The notes beneath the pieces were generated by a model. That model was not told the DNA's origin. It did no database searches and saw only the letters and a list, made by a program, of their open reading frames with translations. A program made the position numbers and the translations under genes. Of a stretch of DNA of 64,000 nucleotides, positions 7,638-17,323 are shown one piece after another. This DNA is from an uncultured Eubacteriales bacterium (GTDB lineage Bacteria; Bacillota; Clostridia; Oscillospirales; Oscillospiraceae): contig USGS01000003.1 in assembly GCA_900554275.1 (NCBI GenBank), positions 5,816 through 69,815 of the forward strand, in the 5' to 3' direction. Within the stretch, counting starts at the first letter, position 1, and each line of letters begins with the position of its first letter.

Positions 7638-8750
7638 ATGAAAAACAACGTGAAAAGACTGCTGGCGCTAATTTTGGCGCTGGTGATGAGCCTGAGCCTG
7701 TTTGCCTGCGGGCAGAAGCAGGACGGCAAGCAAGATGACGTGCAGGACGATGTGCAGGAAATCGCCACCCGGGTGTTAACCGACTCCTGCGGCCGCCAGA
7801 CCACTGTGCCCACGGAGGTGCGGAAGGTGGCCGTGTCCGGCCCGCTGGCCCAGATGGTGGTGTTCGCCATTGCCCCGGACAAGGTGGTGGGCGTGGCCAA
7901 CGCTTGGGACGAGACGGCGAAGGAATACTTCGACGCCAAGTATCTGGACCTGCCCCTGCTGGGCCAGCTGTACGGCGGCAAGGGCGAGCTGAACCTGGAG
8001 ACGCTGCTGGCGGCTGCGCCGGATGTGGTCATCGACGTGGGTGAGCCCAAGGGCAGCATCGTGGAGGATATGGACGCCCTGCAGGAGCAGACCGGCATCC
8101 CATTTGTCCACATTGACGCCTATCTGGCCACCATGGATGAGACGTATGCCATGCTGGGCGACCTGCTGGCCATGCCCAACGAGGCCCAGGGCCTGGCGGA
8201 CTACTGCCGCGCCATCTATGACAGGGTGAAGGCCATCGCGGACAGCGTGGATAAAGCGAATATACTTTACATCACAGGGGACGAGGGCTTGAACGTTATC
8301 GCCCAGGGCTCTTACCACGCCGAAGTCATTGATATGCTGGCCAACAACCTGGCCGTGGTGGACGAGCCGTCCAGCAAGGGCACAGGCAACGAGGTGGATA
8401 TGGAGCAGATCCTGAACTGGAATCCCGATGTGATCCTGTTCGCGCCGAACAGCATTTACAGCACCGTGGCGGCCAATGAGAACTGGCAGACCATCACCGC
8501 CATCAAGGAGGGGAATTATTACGAAGTGCCCTTCGGCCCATACAACTGGATGGGCTTCCCGCCCAGCGTCCAGCGGCTGCTGGGTATGCAGTGGATGGCC
8601 GCCGTGCTGTACCCGGACGCGGTGGACTATGATATGTACGAGGCGGTCAGCGCGTATTTTGAGCTGTTTTACCACTGTGAGCTGACGGAGGCGCAATTCG
8701 CGGCGCTGACGGCCAACTCTCTGCCTGCGGACACGCAGATGGCCGCGTAA
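7638..8750 (+). CDS. ABC transporter substrate-binding lipoprotein (Peripla_BP_2 type)
   Basis: A 370-residue lipoprotein: positively charged start (KNNVKR), hydrophobic core, lipobox LFAC with the lipidated Cys at about residue 22. The mature part is a class III binding protein, with an entry motif near TRVLTDSCGRQTTVPTEVRKVAV, then APDKVVGV and LETLLAAAPDVVIDVGEP. This family uses a rigid two-lobe clamp for siderophores, cobalamin or, in MolA, molybdate and tungstate. The ATG at 7638 follows GGAGG at good distance and starts a textbook signal peptide. It sits between the methyltransferase and XdhC genes. Substrate not provable from sequence. Confidence 0.88.
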   Translation: MKNNVKRLLALILALVMSLSLFACGQKQDGKQDDVQDDVQEIATRVLTDSCGRQTTVPTEVRKVAVSGPLAQMVVFAIAPDKVVGVANAWDETAKEYFDAKYLDLPLLGQLYGGKGELNLETLLAAAPDVVIDVGEPKGSIVEDMDALQEQTGIPFVHIDAYLATMDETYAMLGDLLAMPNEAQGLADYCRAIYDRVKAIADSVDKANILYITGDEGLNVIAQGSYHAEVIDMLANNLAVVDEPSSKGTGNEVDMEQILNWNPDVILFAPNSIYSTVAANENWQTITAIKEGNYYEVPFGPYNWMGFPPSVQRLLGMQWMAAVLYPDAVDYDMYEAVSAYFELFYHCELTEAQFAALTANSLPADTQMAA

Positions 8751-8792
8751 GCGCGTCAAAAAAGACGGTATCAAAGAAAAGGAGCGCGTGCT

Positions 8793-9764
8793 ATGAACAC
8801 CATTTTCCAACAACTGGTCTACGCCCGGGAAAAGGACAAGGATACGGTGCTGGCTACCATTATCTGGGATGACGGCTCTGCCCCCCGGGGCAGGGGCAGC
8901 CAGATGCTGGTGGACGGCAGCGGACTGCTGGCCGGAACCATCGGCGGCGGCGCGGTGGAGGGGCGCTCCATCGAGATCGCCCGGGAGATGCTGCAAAGCG
9001 GCAGGAAGGGCTATACCCACTTTTTCCGCCTGCGGAAGGATGGCGAGGTGGGTATGGTCTGCGGCGGCGACGTGACGGTGTATTTCTGCCGAATTCCCGC
9101 CGGTGACGCTGCTTGGGGCGCGGTGGCCGCGGAGGTGCTGCAGCGGGTGAAGGACCGCGTGCCGGGGTATCTGACGCTGCCCCTGGACGGCAGTACCGCC
9201 GCCGTCACGGACACGGACGAGAGCGACGACCGGACCCGGTTTTCCGTGGTGCTTCCGGTGGGGGAGCGGGCGCTGATCTTCGGCGCGGGCCACATCGCCA
9301 AGGCTCTCGTGCCGCTGCTGCACACCGTGGGCTTCCGGGCCGTGGTGTTCGACGACCGGCCTGAGCTGGCCACGAAGGAGAGCTTTCCCCAGGCGGACGA
9401 GGTGATCTGCGGCGACTTTGCACACATTGAGGACTACGTCTCCATCCGGCCGGAGGACTATGTGGTCATCATGACCAACGGTCATGAGCACGACTTCCAG
9501 GCGGAGGTGCAGGTGCTGCGGCATACGACCGCCTATGTGGGTGTCATCGGTTCGCGGAAGAAAACGGCCTTCGTGAACCAGCGGCTGCGGGAGGCGGGCA
9601 TCGGCGAGGCGGCCATCGCCTCGGTGCATACGCCCATCGGCACAGCCATCAAGGCGGTGACGCCGGAGGAGATCGCCGTGTCCATCACCGGCGAGATGAT
9701 CCTGGTGCGGGCCACGGCTCGGGAGGCCGGCGGAGAGGTGCATCATGGCTGCCCCATGCACTGA
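8793..9764 (+). CDS. XdhC/CoxI family molybdoenzyme maturation protein
   Basis: A 323-residue XdhC-family protein. The N-terminal XdhC_CoxI domain shows GSAPRGRGSQMLVDGSGLLAGTIGGGAVEG and MVCGGDVTVYF (CGG is the conserved cofactor-binding turn). The C-terminal Rossmann domain begins LIFGAGHIAKAL and later has YVGVIGSRKK. XdhC proteins bind molybdenum cofactor, promote its sulfuration and hand it to xanthine dehydrogenase-type enzymes; related proteins act in selenium-dependent molybdenum hydroxylase systems. AAAGGAG precedes the ATG. It shares 20 nt with the NTPase gene that follows. No molybdenum hydroxylase is in the window, so the client enzyme lies elsewhere. Confidence 0.88.
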   Translation: MNTIFQQLVYAREKDKDTVLATIIWDDGSAPRGRGSQMLVDGSGLLAGTIGGGAVEGRSIEIAREMLQSGRKGYTHFFRLRKDGEVGMVCGGDVTVYFCRIPAGDAAWGAVAAEVLQRVKDRVPGYLTLPLDGSTAAVTDTDESDDRTRFSVVLPVGERALIFGAGHIAKALVPLLHTVGFRAVVFDDRPELATKESFPQADEVICGDFAHIEDYVSIRPEDYVVIMTNGHEHDFQAEVQVLRHTTAYVGVIGSRKKTAFVNQRLREAGIGEAAIASVHTPIGTAIKAVTPEEIAVSITGEMILVRATAREAGGEVHHGCPMH

Positions 9765-10245
9765 GCATCTGTTTTTCACCGGGCGCAAGGGTGTGGGGAA
9801 GTCCACGCTGGTGCGGGCGGCCATCGAGGGAAAGCGTGTCGGCGGGTTCTTCACCAAGCGGGTGGAGGGCTTGCTGGAGCGGCCCTCCGTCCACCTGCTG
9901 CGGGCCGGGACGGCGGATGTGCCGTCGGCGGAGAACCTCCTGTTCTGCTGCGGCGGCAGTGCGGATATACAGCGGTTCGAGCAGCTGGGCTGCGGGGCTT
10001 TGGCCGATACGGCGGGCTGCGATGTGATGGTGATGGACGAGCTTGGGCCGCATGAAGAGCAGGCCGCCGCGTTCCGGCAGGCGGTGCTGCGGGCGCTGGA
10101 CGGGGATGCACCCATCATCGGCGTTTTGCAGCAGGCGGAGAGCGCGTTTCTGCGTCAGGTGGCGGCGCATCCGAACGTCCGGGTGATCACGGTGACGGAG
10201 GAGAACCGGGACGCACTGCATCACTGGCTGATACAGGGAAAATAG
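9745..10245 (+). CDS. P-loop nucleoside-triphosphatase (NTPase_1/THEP1-like)
   Basis: A 166-residue protein with a Walker A motif FFTGRKGVGKSTL at residues 10-22 and a Walker B-like strand CDVMVMDELGPHEEQAAAF, matching the short THEP1/NTPase_1 family, which hydrolyses nucleoside triphosphates in vitro. The GGFFTKRVEG strand after Walker A is also family-typical. Its start overlaps XdhC by 20 nt, and a terminator follows at 10252-10277, so it closes the transporter/XdhC operon. It may act as an energy-dependent or nucleotide-handling step in cofactor maturation. That role is inferred only from gene order. Confidence 0.78.
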   Translation: MAAPCTEHLFFTGRKGVGKSTLVRAAIEGKRVGGFFTKRVEGLLERPSVHLLRAGTADVPSAENLLFCCGGSADIQRFEQLGCGALADTAGCDVMVMDELGPHEEQAAAFRQAVLRALDGDAPIIGVLQQAESAFLRQVAAHPNVRVITVTEENRDALHHWLIQGK

Positions 10246-10251
10246 CGAAGA

Positions 10252-10277
10252 GGGCACGCTTCGGCGTGTCCTTTTTT
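10252..10277 (+). terminator. Terminator of the transporter-XdhC-NTPase operon
   Basis: GGGCACGC (10252-10259), TTCG loop, GCGTGTCC (10264-10271), then six T. Confidence 0.85.
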
Positions 10278-10299
10278 CTGCGCCGTGGGGCAATATCCT

Positions 10300-10328
10300 T
10301 TGCAAGCGGACGGAAGATGTTGTATACT
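10300..10328 (+). promoter_or_regulatory. Promoter of addBA
   Basis: TTGCAA (10300-10305), 17 nt, TATACT (10323-10328); about 40 nt before the addB ATG. Confidence 0.75.
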
Positions 10329-10366
10329 ATGGTCGTGAAACGAGAACAAGAGAGGGGGATGCACCC

Positions 10367-13300
10367 ATGGAGCTGCATATCCTGATGGGCCGGGCCTGCG
10401 CCGGAAAGAGCCGCCGGGTGCTGGAACAGATAGCCGCGCGGCGGAGCGAACGGGGACAGGTGCTGCTTGTGCCGGAGCATGCCTCCCACGAGGCGGAGCT
10501 GGACCTGTGCCGGGCCTGCGGGCCGACGGCCAGCCGTGATGCGGAGGTGCTGAGCTTCCGCAGTCTGGCCACCCGTGTACTGAGCCGCACCGGCGGACTG
10601 GCGGACGTGACGCTGGACGCTGGCGGCAAGCTGCTGACCATGCGGCGGGCGCTGCAGGAGGTCAGCGGACGGCTGACGGTGTTCGCGCGGCCCTCCCAGC
10701 GGCCCGCGTTCCTGCGGCAGCTGGTGGCACTGGCGGACGAGCTGTACGCCTACCAGGTGCGGCCGGAGACGCTGCTGCGGCAGGTGGAGGACATTCCCGG
10801 CGCAGCCGGGGACAAGCTGCGCTCGGCGGCGCTGGTCTTTGCGGCCTATGACGCGCGGCTGCACGGCAGCGGCTTTGACGTGCGCTCCCGGGTACAGAAG
10901 CTGTGCGATGCGCTGCCGGAGGACGACTATCTGGCGGGCAAGGACGTGTATGTGGACGGATTTTCCTATTTCAACCGGGTGGAGGAGAATATTCTGACCA
11001 CGGTGCTGCATCAGGCGCACAGCCTGACAGTGACACTGCTGGGGGATATGCACGAGGTGCAGCTGTTTCAGAACGCCATCGGCCAGCGTTACCGGCTGGA
11101 GCGAATGGCAAAGGATAACAGCGCATACTGTGAAGTGGAACACCTTGTCGGCACATCCGACACGGCGCTGGGACATCTGGAACGTCACTGCTTCGGCGAG
11201 ACGGAGGTGTGGCACGGCAAGGAGGCGCCCATTCGGCTGTATCAGGCCAACACGGCATTCTCCGAGGTGGAGTATGTGTCGTCCCAGCTCCGGAGGCTTG
11301 CCCGGCAGGGCGTGCGCTGGCGTGATATGGGCGTGGCGGCCCGGAACATGGAGGTATACGGCCCGCTGCTGGAGGCGGTGTTCCGCCGTGATGACATCCC
11401 GGCCTATATCAGCCGCCGCAGCGACATTTTGGATAAGCCGGTGCTGACGCTGCTGCTGTCCGCCGTGGACGCGGTGACGGGTGGATTTGAATACGAGGAC
11501 GTGTTCCGCTGTCTCAAGACCGGCATGACCAGCGTGACGGAGCAGGAGTGCGACCTGCTGGAGAACTACGCCATCCGGTGGGAGATCCGGGGACAGATGT
11601 GGCTGCGGGATGTGGACTGGACGGCCTGCCCGGACGGCTATGGCCTGGAGATGACGCCCCATCGGCAGGAGCAGCTATCGGAGGTCAACCGGGTGCGGCG
11701 TAAGGTGCGGACGTTGTTTTTGCAGCTGAGCGACGGCCTGAAGGAGCATAAAACTGCAAGGGGTAAGGCGGAAGTGCTTTACACGTTTGCGGAGCTGGCG
11801 GGTACGCCGGAGATACTGAAGCAACGGACGGAGGCGCTGCAAAAGAGCGGCGATGTGCAGTCGGCGGAGGAGTACGCCCAGCTGTGGCACATCTTCTGCC
11901 AGGTGCTGGATCAGTTCGTGGAGCGGCTGGGCGATACGGAGCTGGACGGCGAGGAGTTCGCGCGGCTGCTGCGGCTGACGCTGAGCCAGTACGCCGTGGC
12001 CACCATCCCGGCTACGCTGGACCAGGTGAAGGTCAGCCCTCTGACCCGGAACGACCGCCACCCGGTGAAGCACCTGTTCCTGCTGGGAGCCAACGACAGC
12101 GTGCTGCCCACGGTGTCGCCCAACATGGGCATTCTGGACAGCGAGGAGCGGGAGCTTCTGCAGCAGCAGGGCATCGCCCTGGCGGACGCGGATTTCGACG
12201 ACCTGAGCAGCGAGCTGCAGAACATCTACGCCGCGCTGGCCCAGCCCACGGAGAGCCTGACGGTGACGTGGCCCGCCGGGGACGAGACAGGCGCGCGGCT
12301 GCTGCCGTCCTTTGTGGTGGAGCGCATACGGCAGCTGTTCCCGACGGTACAGGTGGAGAAGGAGACCGGCGGCTACCGCCGTGAGCTGCCCGCTGCGGCG
12401 CTGACGCTGGCGGGACGCTGCCCGGAGGGGGCGCTGTGGCGCTATTTCCGGGAAAACGGGCAGGGTGCAGTGCTGGATCGCATGGCGTCGGCCCGGTCTA
12501 TGGGCCGGGGACGGCTGTCGCCGGAGGCGGTGCGCAGTCTGTACGGCGGTACGGTGGCCATGTCGGCCTCCCGGCTGGACAAGGTCAAGACCTGCCATTT
12601 CGGATATTTCATGGAGTATGGCCTCCGGGCCAGGGAACGGAAAACGGCAAAATTTGAAGCGCCGGAGATCGGCACGTTCCTCCACTATCTGCTGGAAAAC
12701 GTGCTGCGGGCGCTGGAAAACGGCGAGGGCATCGGCCGGGCGCAGCCGGAGCGGCTGCGGGCGCTGGTGGCGCAGTACACCGAACAGTACATCGCCGCCG
12801 TCATCGACAGCTACGGAGACAAGAGCGCCCGCTTCCGCTATCTGTTCTCCCGCCTGCGGGAGACGGCCTGCACCATCGTGGAGAACGCGGTGGAGGAGAT
12901 GCAGCACTCAGACTTCCGGCCTGTGGCCTTCGAGCTTGGCTTCGGCGGCCGGGACGGCCAGCTGCCCGCCATCACCGTCACCGAGGGGGATACCACCCTG
13001 TCCGTGACGGGAAAGGTGGATCGGGTGGACGGCTGGCTGAAGGACGGTCGGCTGTACCTGCGGGTGATGGACTATAAGACGGGGAAGAAGTCCTTCGACC
13101 TGGCGGATGTGCGATACGGCCTGGGCATACAGATGCTGCTGTACCTGTTTGCGCTGCAAAGGAGCGGCGGGACGTATTTCGGTCGCCCGGTGGAACCGGC
13201 GGGGGTGCTGTACCTGCCCGCCCGGGACGTGATACTGCGGGCGGACCGGGCCATCCCGCCGGAGAAGCTGAAAGCATCACTGCGGCGGGAGCTGCGGCGC

Positions 13301-13669
13301 ACCGGTATGGTGCTGGCCGAGCCGGACGTGCTGGCGGCCATGGAGCACGAGGCGCTGGAGTCGCCATGCTTCCTGCCTATGGGCATATCGAGGGACGGCA
13401 CGATCTCCGGCTCACTGGCCAGCGCGGTGCAGCTGGGCAAGCTGGGCCGCTACGTGGACGAGCTGCTGCACCGGGTGGCCCACGAGATCGGCACGGGCAG
13501 CATCGACGCCGACCCCTGCGTCCGCGGGCCGCAGGAGAGCGCCTGCGACCGCTGTGCGTTCGCATCGGCCTGCTGGTTCGATGAGCGGCAGGATAAGCCG
13601 CGTTACCTGCAAAAGACCACGCCGGAGGAATTCTGGGCGCTGGTGGATCGGGAGGTGTCCCATGGCTGA
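10367..13669 (+). CDS. addB: AddB, ATP-dependent helicase/nuclease subunit B
   Basis: An 1100-residue protein with the AddB layout. There is an N-terminal nucleotide-binding loop GRACAGKS (residues 8-15), a long helicase-like middle region, and a C-terminal RecB-type nuclease with VTGKVDRVDGW and VMDYKTGKKSF. The nuclease is flanked by the iron-sulfur cysteines: one in KVKTCHFGYF (about residue 742) and three near the end in DPCVRGPQESACDRCAFASACW. With AddA it forms the heterodimeric helicase-nuclease that resects DNA double-strand breaks for RecA; the AddB nuclease cuts the 5'-ended strand. The gene overlaps addA by 8 nt. Length is slightly under the usual ~1150. Confidence 0.95.
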   Translation: MELHILMGRACAGKSRRVLEQIAARRSERGQVLLVPEHASHEAELDLCRACGPTASRDAEVLSFRSLATRVLSRTGGLADVTLDAGGKLLTMRRALQEVSGRLTVFARPSQRPAFLRQLVALADELYAYQVRPETLLRQVEDIPGAAGDKLRSAALVFAAYDARLHGSGFDVRSRVQKLCDALPEDDYLAGKDVYVDGFSYFNRVEENILTTVLHQAHSLTVTLLGDMHEVQLFQNAIGQRYRLERMAKDNSAYCEVEHLVGTSDTALGHLERHCFGETEVWHGKEAPIRLYQANTAFSEVEYVSSQLRRLARQGVRWRDMGVAARNMEVYGPLLEAVFRRDDIPAYISRRSDILDKPVLTLLLSAVDAVTGGFEYEDVFRCLKTGMTSVTEQECDLLENYAIRWEIRGQMWLRDVDWTACPDGYGLEMTPHRQEQLSEVNRVRRKVRTLFLQLSDGLKEHKTARGKAEVLYTFAELAGTPEILKQRTEALQKSGDVQSAEEYAQLWHIFCQVLDQFVERLGDTELDGEEFARLLRLTLSQYAVATIPATLDQVKVSPLTRNDRHPVKHLFLLGANDSVLPTVSPNMGILDSEERELLQQQGIALADADFDDLSSELQNIYAALAQPTESLTVTWPAGDETGARLLPSFVVERIRQLFPTVQVEKETGGYRRELPAAALTLAGRCPEGALWRYFRENGQGAVLDRMASARSMGRGRLSPEAVRSLYGGTVAMSASRLDKVKTCHFGYFMEYGLRARERKTAKFEAPEIGTFLHYLLENVLRALENGEGIGRAQPERLRALVAQYTEQYIAAVIDSYGDKSARFRYLFSRLRETACTIVENAVEEMQHSDFRPVAFELGFGGRDGQLPAITVTEGDTTLSVTGKVDRVDGWLKDGRLYLRVMDYKTGKKSFDLADVRYGLGIQMLLYLFALQRSGGTYFGRPVEPAGVLYLPARDVILRADRAIPPEKLKASLRRELRRTGMVLAEPDVLAAMEHEALESPCFLPMGISRDGTISGSLASAVQLGKLGRYVDELLHRVAHEIGTGSIDADPCVRGPQESACDRCAFASACWFDERQDKPRYLQKTTPEEFWALVDREVSHG

Positions 13670-16600
13670 GATCAGATTGACGGAGCAGCAGCGCGCCGCG
13701 GTGGAGAACCGGGGCGGCAGCCTGCTGGTGTCCGCCGCCGCCGGATCGGGCAAGACCAAGGTGCTGGTGGAGCGGGTGTTCTCCTATCTGATGGAGGAGC
13801 ACTGCCATGTGGACGATTTTCTCATCATCACCTACACCCGGGCCGCGGCAGCGGAGCTGCGGGGCAAGCTGGCCGCCGAGCTGGCGTCCCGGGTGGCTCA
13901 GAACCCCGGCGACCGCCATCTGCGGCAGCAGATGTTCCGGGTGTACCAGGCGGACATCAAAACGGTGGACGGCTTCTGCGCCCAGCTGCTGCGGCAGCAC
14001 GTGCATCTCCTGCCGCCGGTGGACGGGCGCTGCCTGACGCCGGATTTCCGGGTGCTGGACGAGAGTGAGGCGGCGCTGCTGCGGGAGCGGGCGCTGGAGG
14101 CCTCGCTGGAGGACTTTTACCGGGCCATCGAAAGCGGTGACGGGGAGTACGCCCTGCTGGCGGACACCCTGGGCGCGGGACGGGATGACCGGGCGCTGGC
14201 GCGGCTGATCCCGGAGCTGCACGGCAAGCTCCAAAGCCACCCTTACCCGGAGAAATGGCTGGCCCAGGCGGCACAGGGGTGGACGGACATCCCGGAGCAT
14301 CTGGCGGACTGCGTGTACGGTCAGACGGTGATGGCGGACACGGTGCGCCGGGCCGAGTTCTGGGCGGAGCAGCTGGAGCGTATGGTGGACCTTATGAAGA
14401 ACTGCCCGCCGGTGCTGGACGCCTACGGCGACCGCTTTGCAGAGGTGGCTGACTGTCTGAGGAGTTACCGGCAGGCGGCCCGGAGCGGCTGGGATGCCAT
14501 GGCGGCGGTGCAGCCCGCCTTCCGCCGGGTGGGCATCGTAAAGGGCGAGGAAAACGAGACGGCGAAAAAGGCCGTCCGCACGGTGATGGAGAAGTGCAAG
14601 ACGGAGCTGAAAAAGCTGACCGCGCCCTATGACACGACGGAGGCGGAGCATCTGGACGATCTGCGGGCCATCGCCCCGGCCATGCGGGGACTGCTGCGGC
14701 TGACGGCATTTTTCGCCCAGCGGTATCAGGCAGAGAAGGTGCGGCGCAACGCGCTGGACTTCTCCGACCAGGAGCACTATGCCCTGACGCTGCTGGCCAA
14801 CGAGGACGGCTCACCCACGGAGCTGGGGGAGCAGGTGTCACACCGCTACCGGGAGGTGATGGTGGACGAGTATCAGGACACCAACGAGGTGCAGAACTGC
14901 ATCTTCCGGGCCGCATCCGACGACGGGCGGCGGCTGTTCGCCGTGGGTGACGTGAAGCAGAGCATCTACCGATTCCGGCTGGCCGAGCCGGGGATATTCC
15001 TGGAGAAATACCGCACGTTCGCCGACGCGGACGGCGCGGCGGAGGGCCAGCCCCGGCGCATGGTGCTCAGCCGCAACTTCCGCTCCCGGCGGGAGGTGCT
15101 GGACGTGACCAACTTCGTGTTCGGCGCGATCTTATCCGAGGAAATGGGCGAAATGGACTACACCGATCAGGAGAAGCTGTACTTCGGCGCGGAGTATTAC
15201 GCACCGGCGGAGCGGGACGTGGAGTTCCACCTGGTCAGCGTGGAGGATACGGAGGAGGAGCGGTTCGACCGTGCCCAGGCGGAGGCCCGGTTCGTGGCCC
15301 GGCGCATTCGCGCCCTGCTGAACGAGGGCTTTCCTGTTCAGGGGGAGAACGGTCAGCTGCGGCCTGTGACGCCGGAGGACATCGTGATCCTCATGCGGTC
15401 GCCCAGCTCGCGGCTGCCCGCGTTCTGCGCGGCGCTGGAGCGGGAGAACATCCCCTGCGACGGCGGCGAGAGCGAGGACTTCTTCGCCGCCATGGAGGTG
15501 GCGGTGCTGCTGTCGCTGCTGGAGGTGGTGGACAACCCCCGGCAGGACGTGCCGCTGATCGCCGTGCTGCGCTCACCGCTGGTGGGCATGACGCCGGACC
15601 GGCTGGCGCAGATACGGGCGCTCCAGCCGGACGGGGATTATTACGAAGCGCTGTGCCGGGATGATGCGCCGGACAGCGCGGCGTTCCTGTCTCTGCTGGA
15701 GGAGCTGCGGACGGCCTCCCGGGAGATGGCGGCGGACCAGCTGCTGTGGTACATCTATGACCGCTGCCATGCGGCGGCGGTGTTCGGCGCGATGGAGGAC
15801 GGCGAGGTGCGTCTGGCCCGTCTCCGCGCACTGTATGATTACGCCCGGCGGATGGTGCAGAGCGGCAAAACGGGGTTGTTCGATTTTATCGTGTACCTCC
15901 GCAGCCTGATGGAAAAGGGGGACGCCCCGGAGATCAGCACGGCGGCCTCCGCCTCCGGCGTGCGCATCATGAGCGTACACCGGTCCAAGGGATTGGAGTT
16001 CCCGGTGGTGGTGCTGGCGGATCTGAACCGTATGTTCAGCCGGCAGGATATGAACCAGCCGGTGCTGGTGCACCCCCAGCTGGGCGCGGGCGCAGAACGG
16101 GTGGACACGGCCCGGCATATCCGTTACGATACCATCTCCAAGTCGGCGCTGGCGCTGACGCTGGAGCGGGAGAGCAAGGCGGAGGAGATGCGCATCCTGT
16201 ACGTGGCGCTGACCCGCGCCAAGGAGAAGCTCATTTTGGTGGACGCCATGAAGCACGGCGAAAAGCACCTGCGGGAGCTGACCGCCCTCAGCGGCGTGCC
16301 GGTGCAGCCGGAGGCGGTGTCCGGCGCAAAATGCCCCGGTGACTGGCTGCTGCTGCCGCTGCTGCACACCACGGCGGCGGGTGCGCTGCATCAGTTTGCC
16401 GGTCTGTGGCCGCAGGAGCTGGACAAGGGGCCGGAGGGCCTTACGATACATCTGCACCATGTGGGCAGCGGCGAGACGCAGCGGGAGACGGCGCTCGTGC
16501 CGGAGACAGTCCGGGTGGAGGATGTGCTGCCGGATGAGGCGGCGCTGTCGTTCCGCTACCGATACCCGGCGGCCGCGGTAACGCCCTCCAAGGTGACGGC

Positions 16601-17216
16601 TACCCAGCTGAAGGGCCGGGAGCTTGATCAGGAGATCGCGGAGGGCACGGTCCCACGCTGGCGTGAGCTGACACCGGAAAAGCCCCGGTTCATGCAGGAG
16701 GCCCAGGGTCTCAGCGCCGCGGAGCGGGGCACGGCCATGCACCTGGCCATGCAGTACCTCGACCTCAGCGCGTCGAGCGGTGACGATGTCCGATCGCAGG
16801 TGGCGGCATTGGCACAGCGCCGGCTGTTGACGGCGGAGCAGGCCGCATCGCTGGACATCCCGGCGCTGGTGCGCTTCCTGTCGTCGCCGCTGGCGGAGCG
16901 TATCCGCCGGTCGCGGCAGGTGTGGCGGGAGTATCGCTTCGCCCTGCTGGTGGACGGCGGTATCTACGACCCGTCCGCCGCCGGGGAAGAACTGCTGCTC
17001 CAGGGCGTGGCGGACTGCGTTTTTGAGACGGAGCGCGGCCTGGTGGTGGTGGACTTCAAGACCGACCGCGTGACCGGCCCGGAGCTGCCCCAGCGGGCGG
17101 AGACGTACCGCCCCCAGCTGGCGGCCTACGCCGCGGCGCTGGAGAAAATCCTGGAGAAGCCGGTGACGGAGCGGATATTGTATTTCCTCGCAGCCGGGGC
17201 GGAAATTTCTTTGTGA
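13662..17216 (+). CDS. addA: AddA, ATP-dependent helicase/nuclease subunit A
   Basis: An 1184-residue UvrD-like helicase fused to a C-terminal nuclease. Helicase motifs: SAAAGSGKT (residues 24-32), TYTRAAAAELRGKL (Ia), VMVDEYQDTNEVQ (II), GDVKQSIYRFR (III), SVHRSKGLEFPVVVLADL (V) and RILYVALTRAKEKLILV (VI). The RecB-like nuclease motif is LLQGVADCVFE and VVDFKTDRV, followed by YRPQLAAYAAAL. AddA is the 3'-5' motor and cuts the 3' strand. The ATG at 13662 opens with the family-typical RLTEQQRAAVE and overlaps addB. No missing catalytic residue noticed. Confidence 0.95.
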   Translation: MAEIRLTEQQRAAVENRGGSLLVSAAAGSGKTKVLVERVFSYLMEEHCHVDDFLIITYTRAAAAELRGKLAAELASRVAQNPGDRHLRQQMFRVYQADIKTVDGFCAQLLRQHVHLLPPVDGRCLTPDFRVLDESEAALLRERALEASLEDFYRAIESGDGEYALLADTLGAGRDDRALARLIPELHGKLQSHPYPEKWLAQAAQGWTDIPEHLADCVYGQTVMADTVRRAEFWAEQLERMVDLMKNCPPVLDAYGDRFAEVADCLRSYRQAARSGWDAMAAVQPAFRRVGIVKGEENETAKKAVRTVMEKCKTELKKLTAPYDTTEAEHLDDLRAIAPAMRGLLRLTAFFAQRYQAEKVRRNALDFSDQEHYALTLLANEDGSPTELGEQVSHRYREVMVDEYQDTNEVQNCIFRAASDDGRRLFAVGDVKQSIYRFRLAEPGIFLEKYRTFADADGAAEGQPRRMVLSRNFRSRREVLDVTNFVFGAILSEEMGEMDYTDQEKLYFGAEYYAPAERDVEFHLVSVEDTEEERFDRAQAEARFVARRIRALLNEGFPVQGENGQLRPVTPEDIVILMRSPSSRLPAFCAALERENIPCDGGESEDFFAAMEVAVLLSLLEVVDNPRQDVPLIAVLRSPLVGMTPDRLAQIRALQPDGDYYEALCRDDAPDSAAFLSLLEELRTASREMAADQLLWYIYDRCHAAAVFGAMEDGEVRLARLRALYDYARRMVQSGKTGLFDFIVYLRSLMEKGDAPEISTAASASGVRIMSVHRSKGLEFPVVVLADLNRMFSRQDMNQPVLVHPQLGAGAERVDTARHIRYDTISKSALALTLERESKAEEMRILYVALTRAKEKLILVDAMKHGEKHLRELTALSGVPVQPEAVSGAKCPGDWLLLPLLHTTAAGALHQFAGLWPQELDKGPEGLTIHLHHVGSGETQRETALVPETVRVEDVLPDEAALSFRYRYPAAAVTPSKVTATQLKGRELDQEIAEGTVPRWRELTPEKPRFMQEAQGLSAAERGTAMHLAMQYLDLSASSGDDVRSQVAALAQRRLLTAEQAASLDIPALVRFLSSPLAERIRRSRQVWREYRFALLVDGGIYDPSAAGEELLLQGVADCVFETERGLVVVDFKTDRVTGPELPQRAETYRPQLAAYAAALEKILEKPVTERILYFLAAGAEISL

Positions 17217-17232
17217 AATTGCCGAAAAGTGC

Positions 17233-17261
17233 TTGCATTTGCCATCGGAGTGTGCTATTAT
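17233..17261 (+). promoter_or_regulatory. Promoter of rpmE
   Basis: TTGCAT (17233-17238), 17 nt, TATTAT (17256-17261), about 60 nt upstream of the start. Confidence 0.75.
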
Positions 17262-17323
17262 CACAGTTGCGTTTGCGGCTGTGCCGCGGCGACAAGTGAA
17301 CCAGAAAGGGGTGAACAAGAGCA

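Noticed and set aside
7776..10118. A 780-codon minus-strand frame opposite the binding protein, XdhC and NTPase genes
   Set aside because: Low-complexity His/Gly/Arg-rich shadow of three real genes.
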